A DNA stretch of 48,235 bases from Nitrospirota bacterium (GTDB lineage Bacteria; Nitrospirota; RBG-16-64-22): positions 1 to 48,235 of the forward strand of contig JACPZO010000015.1 in assembly GCA_016195465.1 (NCBI GenBank). The letters run 5' to 3'. Each line of letters starts with the position of its first letter. Positions within the stretch are counted from its first letter, which is position 1. Shown piece after piece: positions 7,050-13,401 of this stretch. The translations under genes were made by a program, and so were the position numbers. The notes under the pieces were generated by a model, which saw only the letters and a list, made by a program, of their open reading frames with translations, searched no databases and was not told the DNA's origin.

Positions 7050-8417
7050 TTAGGGCTCTTTCTTGATGGCGAATTTTTCCAGCCGGTATTGAAGGGTCCT
7101 GTAACTCATGCCGAGAAGACGGGCGGCCCGGGCCACGACGCCGTCCGACTTCCTGAGGGCCTTGAGGATGATCTCGCGCTCGAACTCTTCGAAGGAGAAT
7201 CCCTCGTCGGGAATCTCGAAGTCAACCTGTTCGATCGAGAGCGGGCGGTCCCGGATCTCGGCGGGAAGGTCCTTGAGGTCGATCCAGTCGCCCGCGGAAA
7301 GGACGACCGCCCGTTCGATCGCCGACTGGAGCTGGCGGACATTTCCCGGCCACGGGAACCGGACGAGCCGCTCCATGGCGGCGGGCGTGATCCCGAGGAT
7401 CCCGCGGATCGGGCTCTCGCGGTTGTGCCGGGCGAGGAAGTGCTCGGCCAGCTCGGGAATGTCGGTCGTTCGATCTCGCAAAGGCGGAAGGGGAATGACA
7501 AGCCCGCACAGGCGGTAGTAGAGGTCGGCGCGGAACCTTCCGGTCTGCACGTCACGCTCGAGGTTGCGGTTCGTGGCCGCGAGGATGCGCACGTCCACCG
7601 TGAGCGCCGTGTTTCCGCCGACCCGCCGCACCTCCTTTTCCTGGAGGACGCGAAGGATCTTCGCCTGCATCGGCAGGGGCATCTCTCCGATCTCGTCCAG
7701 CAGAACGGTTCCCCCCTGCGCGGCCTCGAAGAGGCCCGGATGGGCGGCCGTCGCGCCCGTGAAGGCTCCCCGTTCGTACCCGAACAGCTCGCTTTCGAGG
7801 AGCGTCTCGGGGATCGCCGCGCAGTTGATGACCCGGAACGGGGCGGTCCGCCGCGGCGAGGCGAAGTGGAGGGCGCGGGCCACGATCTCCTTCCCCGTTC
7901 CCGATTCCCCCGCGATGAGGACGGTGGAGGAGGTGGGAGCCAAGCGCCTGATCATCTGGCGGACCTCGTCCATCCGGCCGGACGAGCCGACCAGGTTCTC
8001 GATCCGGAAACGGTCCTCGAGTTCTTCCTTGAGGCGGCGGTTCTCGCGGACGAGGCTGACGCGGTCGGCGGCGCGCCGGACGGTCATCAGGAGGGCATCC
8101 CGGTCGATCGGTTTGGTCAGGTAGTCGAAGGCCCCCTTCTTCATCGCCTCCACGGCGGAGGCGATCGTGCCGTGGGCGGTCATCATGATGACGCAGGCAG
8201 AGGGGTCTTCGCGGATCAGCGCGTCGAGAAGGGCGTCCCCGGCCAGATCGGGCATCTTGAGGTCCGTGAGGACGACGTCGAAGGAATCGCGCCGGTACGC
8301 CTTGAGGGCTTCGCGTCCGCCGCCGGCCGTCTCGACGCGGTACCCCTCGCCCTCGAGGATGACGCCCACGATCTCCCTCTGCGGGGGATCGTCGTCAACG
8401 ACGAGAATCGACGGCAT
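7050..8417 (-). CDS. Sigma-54-dependent response regulator, NtrC/AtoC type
   Basis: A 455-residue activator with three parts. Residues 1-120 are a receiver domain with acidic pocket D8-D10 and phospho-acceptor D52 (TDLKMP). Residues about 140-380 are the AAA+ domain, with Walker A GESGTGKE, the sigma-54-contacting GAFTGA loop and a LLDEIGEMP Walker B region. The C-terminal part (about 410-455) is a Fis-type helix-turn-helix ending AARLLGMSYRTLQYRLEKF. It acts in the cytoplasm, binding upstream of -24/-12 promoters and opening them once phosphorylated. It overlaps the kinase gene by 23 bp and is surely its partner. A candidate target is the sigma-54 promoter at 11788, inside the same window. 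Confidence 0.96.
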   Translation of the reverse strand: MPSILVVDDDPPQREIVGVILEGEGYRVETAGGGREALKAYRRDSFDVVLTDLKMPDLAGDALLDALIREDPSACVIMMTAHGTIASAVEAMKKGAFDYLTKPIDRDALLMTVRRAADRVSLVRENRRLKEELEDRFRIENLVGSSGRMDEVRQMIRRLAPTSSTVLIAGESGTGKEIVARALHFASPRRTAPFRVINCAAIPETLLESELFGYERGAFTGATAAHPGLFEAAQGGTVLLDEIGEMPLPMQAKILRVLQEKEVRRVGGNTALTVDVRILAATNRNLERDVQTGRFRADLYYRLCGLVIPLPPLRDRTTDIPELAEHFLARHNRESPIRGILGITPAAMERLVRFPWPGNVRQLQSAIERAVVLSAGDWIDLKDLPAEIRDRPLSIEQVDFEIPDEGFSFEEFEREIILKALRKSDGVVARAARLLGMSYRTLQYRLEKFAIKKEP

Positions 8418-9879
8418 GAGAAACGGGCTCGGGGGCGGGTGAAGTCGAAGAGGCGTCTTCCGGCTCGCCTTCCGGAATGACGATGCGGACGGTCGTGCCC
8501 CGGCCGGGCGCGGAGTCGATCGAGATGTTCCCGCCGTGCTCCATCAGGATTTTCCGCGTGAGCGCGAGGCCGAGGCCGATCCCCGTGTCCTTCGTCGTGA
8601 AATAAGGCTCGAAGACCTTGTCGATGTTCTCGGGAGGGATTCCGCCGCCCGTGTCGCCGATCGTGACGGCCGTCCCCTTATCGACGGGACCGGTCGAGAT
8701 CTGGAGGCGGCCTCCGTCCGGCATCGCCTGGAGGGCGTTGGCCGTGACGTTGTTGAGCGCCGTCCGGATGGCGTCGGCGTCGAACGGGATGGGCCGGGCG
8801 GCCGGATCGAGCGAAAGGGCGATCTCCACCCCCTGGGCGCGGGACCTCGCTTCGATCAGCGCGACGAGCCCCGCGACCACGGTGTTGACGTCGCCGCGCC
8901 GCTTGACCAGCCGGCCCGGGCGGCCGAACGTCAGGAAGTTGGAGACCATCGTATTGAGCCGGGCGATCTCTTCCTTCATCTGCCCCAGAAGGGCCGCGTC
9001 CGCTCCGCTCGGGTCCGCGGCGCCCTTTTCCATCCGGGCCCGCAGGTGGTCGATCGTCAGGTTGATGAAGTTCAGGGGATTTCGGATCTCGTGCGCGATT
9101 CCGGAGGCGAGCTGGCCCACGGCCGACAGGCGTTCGGCCTCGTGAAGCTTTTCCTCGAGCTGGCGGTTGTGCCGGAGCTTCACGACCATCTCGTTGAAGC
9201 TCCGGATCAACTGCCCCACCTCGTCGCTCCGGGTCTCGGGAAGGGTCTGTGAGAGGTCCCCGTCGGCCACGCGGCGGGCCGCCTGAACCACATGGAAGAT
9301 CGGCCGCGTGTAGCGGGTCGAGAGGTAGAGGGCCGCGACGGCGCCCAGGGCGAAGACGACGACGGTGGCGGCGATCCTCTTGGCGTTATTCGACCGGATG
9401 AGGGCGCGGAAGTCGTCGAGCAGCATGACGATGTGGACGTATCCGATCTCCTCGTCCCCCACGACGATCGGGAGGATGACGTTGTAGCGCTTCTTCGTCT
9501 CCCCGCCGACGTTCTCCCCGAGCGTGGCCTTGACGATCAGCTCCGGCTCCGGAGAGACCTTCTTGCCCACGTGCCGCGGATTGGTGCTTGCGATGATCTC
9601 CTCGTCCGGCGTGGAGACGACGGACACTTCCTCGATCCCCTTGGAGCGGATCTCCGGGACGTACTTCTGGAGGGCGTCGCTGTCGACCCTGCCGCCCTGC
9701 GTCAGGCGCTCGACGGACACCTGGATCGCCCGGGAGAGGTCGTTCGTATAGGTCGTCACCTGGCGGATGAGCTGAGCTTCGCTCGTCATGTAGACGAAAG
9801 AGAGGGATGAGAGCGAGAGAATGGAGAGAACGAGAAGGATGAGGAGGAGCTTAGTCTTAAGGCCCAGATTGACGTGCAC
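8395..9879 (-). CDS. Membrane sensor histidine kinase, NtrB/ZraS-like architecture
   Basis: About 494 residues. An N-terminal membrane helix (LLLILLVLSILSLSSL) is followed by a periplasmic sensor of roughly 150 residues, a second membrane helix (ATVVVFALGAVAALYLS), a HAMP linker, then HisKA with the phospho-acceptor His in GIAHEIRNPLN (about residue 263) and a HATPase domain with GDTGGGIPPENIDKVFEPYFTTK and GIGLGL boxes. The track extends the frame to 10683, which is antisense to the next gene and not real. I place the start at the GTG 9879 because the -10 of the likely promoter overlaps the alternative ATG at 9912. The 3' end overlaps the response regulator. The signal is unknown; the periplasmic part has no named motif. 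Confidence 0.93.
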   Translation of the reverse strand: MHVNLGLKTKLLLILLVLSILSLSSLSFVYMTSEAQLIRQVTTYTNDLSRAIQVSVERLTQGGRVDSDALQKYVPEIRSKGIEEVSVVSTPDEEIIASTNPRHVGKKVSPEPELIVKATLGENVGGETKKRYNVILPIVVGDEEIGYVHIVMLLDDFRALIRSNNAKRIAATVVVFALGAVAALYLSTRYTRPIFHVVQAARRVADGDLSQTLPETRSDEVGQLIRSFNEMVVKLRHNRQLEEKLHEAERLSAVGQLASGIAHEIRNPLNFINLTIDHLRARMEKGAADPSGADAALLGQMKEEIARLNTMVSNFLTFGRPGRLVKRRGDVNTVVAGLVALIEARSRAQGVEIALSLDPAARPIPFDADAIRTALNNVTANALQAMPDGGRLQISTGPVDKGTAVTIGDTGGGIPPENIDKVFEPYFTTKDTGIGLGLALTRKILMEHGGNISIDSAPGRGTTVRIVIPEGEPEDASSTSPAPEPVSHAVDSRR

Positions 9880-9910
9880 GGTTCGTCTGCCCCCTGACAG
9901 TGTCCCCGCC

Positions 9911-9939
9911 ATTATAATGCCCCTCCGGGCCGGCCGCAA
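9911..9939 (-). promoter_or_regulatory. Promoter of the kinase-regulator operon
   Basis: On the minus strand TTGCGG (9939-9934), a 17-nt spacer and TATAAT (9916-9911). Transcription would start near 9904, downstream of the ATG at 9912, which argues for the GTG at 9879. That GTG has an AGGGGGC site about 10 nt upstream. Confidence 0.6.
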
Positions 9940-9946
9940 CGTCGGC

Positions 9947-9975
9947 TTGGGCGCGACGCGCGCCTCCGCTATAAT
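9947..9975 (+). promoter_or_regulatory. Promoter of the DUF4388-DnaJ-TPR gene, possibly giving a leaderless mRNA
   Basis: TTGGGC (9947-9952), a 17-nt spacer and a perfect TATAAT (9970-9975). The expected start of transcription coincides with the ATG at 9983, and no ribosome-binding site is visible. Confidence 0.55.
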
Positions 9976-9982
9976 AACTCTG

Positions 9983-11656
9983 ATGGACGCGAAAGAACCC
10001 CCTCTCCAATCGCTCGATCCGGCGTTCGATTTCGCCGGCCCCTTTACATGGGACGAACTGCCCCGGATTCTCCTGCGCGCCCAGGCGGCGCGGGCGGCGG
10101 GACGCTTCGTTTTCCGGGGGGCGGGGGCGGAGAAGGTCGTCTGGCTCGACGAAGGGATGGTCGTCTTCGCCACGTCGAACTTGGGGGACGACCGGCTCGG
10201 GGAGATGCTGATCAGGGCCGGCATGATCACGCTGGACCAGTACGACGAGTCGGTCCGCCTCATCAAGGAGACGGGGAAGAAGCAGGGCGTCGTTCTCGTG
10301 GAGATGGGGGCGCTCACGCCGAAGGACCTCTTCGGCGGCCTCAAGTTCCAGGTGCGGGAGATCGTCGTGTCCCTGTTCTCCTGGCCGGAGGGGAGGGCCG
10401 TCTTCATTCCTCCGGCCGAGGGGGAGATGCCGCCGATCCGGGTCCACTTCTCTCCGCGAAGCCTCATCCTGGAAGGGATCCGCCGGCGGGCTGACTCGGC
10501 AAGGCTCAGGCGCCGCCTGCCTCCGAGAGACGCCGTCGTCCGGCTGAACCGGGCGGCCCTGCTCGAGGAAGGACCCGCGATTCTCCTGCCGGAGGAACAG
10601 AAGATCGTGGAGGCGGCGGACGGCGGTCCGACCGTCGCCCAGATTCTGGATAGGACGGAGGGGGAGGAATTCTCGAGGCTCAAAGCCCTTTACGCGTTGG
10701 CCTCCGCGGGCCTGTGCGTGGTCGAGGGAGGAACGGCGACCGTAGAACCCGAGCCCGGGCCGGACCGGGAAAGCGAAGAAGCGTTTCGGGAGAAAGCGGC
10801 GCCTCCACCGTCTCCAACTCCGGAACCGGCGGAGCCGTCGATTTCGCCCGGGCCTTCCCCCGAGCCAAAGACGTCCCCGGTCTCGGGGGCCGCGCCTTCC
10901 GGCGCGGAGGATGAGGAAGAGACCCCCGAAACGATCCGCCGGTTCCTCGATGGAATGGAGGGGAAAACACACTACGAGATCCTGGGCGTGTCCGAGGAGA
11001 CGGACGCCCGGGTCGTCCGCCGGGCGTACCTGAGGCTCGTGAAGCGGTTCCACCCCGACCTCCACACCCACAAGGGCCTCGAAGGGGCGAAGGAGGACCT
11101 CGAGGAGATCTTCATGCGCGCGAACGATGCCTACGAGGTCCTTTCGGACGAAGCCAGGCGGAAGGAATACGACCTGGATCGGTTCGGGCTGAAGGAGAGC
11201 GAGAAAGAGAAGGAACAGCAGACCCAGGCCGCGCGAGCGGCCGAGCAGTTTGCGCGGGGGAAGGCGGAGCTCGAGAAGGGGAACTTCTGGGGGGCGGAGG
11301 AGTTGTTCAAGTGGGCTGTCCGGCTGGATCCGACTCGAGCAAACCATTACTACTTTCTGGCCACGGCCCAGAGCCGCATTCCAAAGCGCCTGCACGAGGC
11401 CGAGGAGAACATTCAGAAGGCGATCGAGATCGCGCCTTCGCGGCCCGACTACCACGTTCTCCTCGGACAGATCTACTTGAGGGGCGGGCTCAAGGCGAGG
11501 GCCGTCAAGAAGTTCATGGAGGCGCTCAACTGGAACCCGAGCCATCCGGGGGCCTTGAAGGGGATCGAGGAGGCCGGCGAGGAGAAGCCCGCGTCGGCGA
11601 TCGAGGAGGCGGGCGGCGTCCTGGGCCGGTTTTTCGGCAAGAAGGAAAAAGACTGA
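9983..11656 (+). CDS. DUF4388 (PATAN-like)-DnaJ-TPR multidomain protein
   Basis: A 557-residue protein. The track start (9821) would read into the kinase gene on the other strand; ATG 9983 follows directly on a promoter. Residues about 15-150 are a DUF4388-like domain (FRGAGAEKVVWLDEGMVVFA, GEMLIRAGMITLDQY). A Pro/Glu-rich linker (about 250-315) leads to a J-domain at about 328-395 with the catalytic HPD at 357-359, which should stimulate the ATPase of a DnaK-type chaperone. Residues about 415-535 hold TPR-like repeats (ending in LDPTRANHYYFLA and IAPSRPDYHVLLG). DUF4388 domains occur in gliding, signalling and type IV pilus-related proteins of delta-proteobacteria and relatives. The role of this fusion is unknown. 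It is divergent from the two-component operon. Confidence 0.88.
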   Translation: MDAKEPPLQSLDPAFDFAGPFTWDELPRILLRAQAARAAGRFVFRGAGAEKVVWLDEGMVVFATSNLGDDRLGEMLIRAGMITLDQYDESVRLIKETGKKQGVVLVEMGALTPKDLFGGLKFQVREIVVSLFSWPEGRAVFIPPAEGEMPPIRVHFSPRSLILEGIRRRADSARLRRRLPPRDAVVRLNRAALLEEGPAILLPEEQKIVEAADGGPTVAQILDRTEGEEFSRLKALYALASAGLCVVEGGTATVEPEPGPDRESEEAFREKAAPPPSPTPEPAEPSISPGPSPEPKTSPVSGAAPSGAEDEEETPETIRRFLDGMEGKTHYEILGVSEETDARVVRRAYLRLVKRFHPDLHTHKGLEGAKEDLEEIFMRANDAYEVLSDEARRKEYDLDRFGLKESEKEKEQQTQAARAAEQFARGKAELEKGNFWGAEELFKWAVRLDPTRANHYYFLATAQSRIPKRLHEAEENIQKAIEIAPSRPDYHVLLGQIYLRGGLKARAVKKFMEALNWNPSHPGALKGIEEAGEEKPASAIEEAGGVLGRFFGKKEKD

Positions 11657-11787
11657 CCCGCAATCCGGCCCAGGGACGGCGCGGGTGTTTGCCATCCGAG
11701 ACAACCGGAATGGCCGTCTGGATATATCTCCATACAGTTTTTCCGAAGGCTGGACCGTAAGTTCCCGTTGAATCTACGGCCGGTTCG

Positions 11788-11803
11788 TGGCACGGCCCCT
11801 GCT
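11788..11803 (+). promoter_or_regulatory. Sigma-54 (-24/-12) promoter of the PhnD-like gene
   Basis: TGGCACGGCCCCTGCT matches the -24/-12 consensus TGGCACG-N4-TTGCW with one mismatch. The invariant GG (11789-11790) and GC (11801-11802) are exactly 10 nt apart. The gene starts 76 nt further on. About 60 bp upstream lies a palindromic GATATATC centred in a TGGA..TCCA frame (11719-11732), a possible activator site. Confidence 0.65.
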
Positions 11804-11878
11804 TCAGGTTCCGCCGTCTTTCATCCAGCGCCGGTTCTCCGGCCCATTCTCGATCGCCAACAGACAGGGAGGTTTCCG

Positions 11879-12748
11879 ATGATCCAATCTCTCAAGAAGT
11901 TCCTCGTTTGTTCGCTCGGACTGGGGGTCGCCGCGAGCGTCCTCGTTTCCCCGGCTTTCGCGGAGATCTCCGTCGGGCTCCTGCCCCGCCTTCCGGAGGA
12001 GCAGATGATCAAGATGTTCGCGCCGCTGGCCGCCTACCTCGAAAAGGAGACGGGAGAGAAGGTGAAGCTCGTCATTCCCAGGGATTTCCAGTCGTTCAGG
12101 GGGGCCGTCGCCCGCGGAGAGGTGGACTACGGCTTCGCCAATCCGCTCGTCTACGTGCAGGCCAAGAAGGAGGGAGGCGCGGTCGCGCCGCTTGCGATCG
12201 CGGCGGAGCCCGCCGGGGGGACGGCGTTTCGAGGGATCCTGATCTCGCGGAAGGGGTCCGGAATCGAGAGCGTGTCCGGCCTCAAGGGAAAGAAGCTCGT
12301 TTTCGTCGAGCCGGATTCGGCGGCGGGGTACGTGGCCCAGATGCTCATGCTCAAGAACGCCGGCCTCGAGAAAGGGCGTGACTATACGGTTCTGCCGTTC
12401 GCCGGCAAGCACAGCGAAGTCGTGAAGGCCGTGGCCGAGGGGCGGGCCGACGCCGGGGGAATCCGGGACGGCGATCTGGAGATCGCGGCCAAGGCGGCGG
12501 GCGTACAGGCGGCGTCGATCCAGACGGTCGGGACGTCCGAGCCGATTCCGAACTGGGCCTTCTTCGCCACGAGGAAAGCCAACCCAAACAAGTCGAACAA
12601 GGTGCTTCAGGCCCTTCTCCGCCTCAAGCCGGGAAGCGAGGAGGCCTCCGTTGTTCTCGGCTTGGCTCATTTGACCGGCTTCGTCCTGACGGCCGACCAG
12701 GATTACGACCCGATGCGGAAGGCTGGACAGGCCGCGGGCGTTCTGTAA
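11879..12748 (+). CDS. PhnD-like periplasmic substrate-binding protein (phosphate/phosphite/phosphonate ABC family)
   Basis: A 289-residue protein. The ATG at 11879 has an AGGGAGG site and begins a clean signal peptide ending AFA-EIS (about residue 27). The mature part follows the PhnD/PtxB pattern: VGLLPRLPEEQMIKMFAPLAAYLEK at the start, a GRVDYGFANP-like ligand-loop segment (here RGEVDYGFANPL), a SGLKGKKLVFVEPDSAAGY segment, and EGRADAGGIRDGD before the C terminus. No permease or ATPase gene adjoins it, so it may serve a distant transporter or act as the sensor input of a two-component system. The sigma-54 promoter and the NtrC-type pair 2-4 kb away make regulation by that pair plausible. 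Ligand unknown. Confidence 0.85.
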   Translation: MIQSLKKFLVCSLGLGVAASVLVSPAFAEISVGLLPRLPEEQMIKMFAPLAAYLEKETGEKVKLVIPRDFQSFRGAVARGEVDYGFANPLVYVQAKKEGGAVAPLAIAAEPAGGTAFRGILISRKGSGIESVSGLKGKKLVFVEPDSAAGYVAQMLMLKNAGLEKGRDYTVLPFAGKHSEVVKAVAEGRADAGGIRDGDLEIAAKAAGVQAASIQTVGTSEPIPNWAFFATRKANPNKSNKVLQALLRLKPGSEEASVVLGLAHLTGFVLTADQDYDPMRKAGQAAGVL

Positions 12749-12834
12749 CAAATCGCTCAACGAGAAGACTTGCACGATTTGGCGGTGCACGGATGCACCG
12801 CGGCAGGCTGGGGATTTTCGGCAGCCTGCCGGCC

Positions 12835-12882
12835 GCGCGGGTGGGGGAACTTGCCCCCTCGATTTCCCCACCCGCGCTTTTT
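12835..12882 (+). terminator. Intrinsic terminator of the PhnD-like gene
   Basis: A 12-bp stem GCGCGGGTGGGG / CCCCACCCGCGC followed by TTTTT. A further hairpin (CGGCAGGCT...AGCCTGCCG) lies just before it. Confidence 0.85.
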
Positions 12883-13042
12883 CCAGCAGGGCGTTGAATA
12901 ACACCCTGCTGGCGCAATCCATGGATGGATTGCCAAATTGCGAGAATCGAAGAGTCGAACAATTTGAAAGACCTGGACGAATTCATTTCGTCCAGGTCGT
13001 AGTTGAAAAAACCATGGATGGGTTTTTTCAACATCCTATTAG
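12883..13042 (+). mobile_element. MITE-like multi-hairpin element, copy A
   Basis: A 160-bp non-coding element made of consecutive hairpins: CCAGCAGGG..CCCTGCTGG, CAATCCATGGATGGATTG, GACCTGGACGAA..TTCGTCCAGGTC and GAAAAAACC..GGTTTTTTC. Its ends are imperfect inverted repeats (AGCAGGGCGTTGAA at the left, TTCAACATCCTATTA at the right). A second copy, inverted, lies at 42088-42244. It sits immediately after the T-run of a terminator. With it, 12749-13061 contains no gene. Confidence 0.75.
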
Positions 13043-13061
13043 TTCGGCCGGAGGTCAGCAC

Positions 13062-13235
13062 ATGGCCGGAAAGACGCTCAGGCTTCTTGCGCGGTTTGTC
13101 ACGCTCCTCTCCCAGCGCGATCCTCTTCAGATCGTCCGCGAGGACGAGGACGCGATGCTCTCGTGGCGTCTGTCCATCCTCAAGAACAACAAGTTCGACA
13201 AGACCCTCCCGAAGGGCAAGCGGTCGCCTTCCTGA
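13062..13235 (+). CDS. Small basic protein, hypothetical
   Basis: A 57-residue ORF, ATG preceded by GGAGG at a good distance (the track shows it inside a longer frame from 12894 that runs through the MITE-like element). It is basic, probably helical, with an N-terminal KTLRLLARFVTLL helix and a Lys-rich end. No family is recognised. It may be genuine because of the ribosome-binding site and typical codon use, but it could also be fortuitous. Confidence 0.45.
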   Translation: MAGKTLRLLARFVTLLSQRDPLQIVREDEDAMLSWRLSILKNNKFDKTLPKGKRSPS

Positions 13236-13323
13236 AAGGCGTCCAAAGTCGAAAGTCCAAGGTCCAAGGTCAACGATCGCCCTTTTGACCTTTCACGTTG
13301 GACGTCGGGCGCCGCTCCTGTCC

Positions 13324-13353
13324 TTGACACTCGGCTCCCCTTGAGGCTACTCT
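13324..13353 (+). promoter_or_regulatory. Promoter of the PBP1A gene
   Basis: TTGACA (13324-13329), an 18-nt spacer and TACTCT (13348-13353). Just upstream (13238-13272) is a low-complexity block of tandem GTCCAAGGTC/GTCGAAAGTC words, another dispersed repeat type. Confidence 0.55.
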
Positions 13354-13401
13354 AGGCCTCGCTTTTCTGGCCACACACTCCACATCGCGAACCCGACCTG
13401 G

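Noticed and set aside
6972-8480. 502-codon plus-strand ORF
   Set aside because: Antisense to the response regulator.
9880-10683. N-terminal extension of the histidine kinase
   Set aside because: It is antisense to the DUF4388-DnaJ gene, Ser/Arg/Pro-rich and preceded by no promoter; the kinase starts at 9879.
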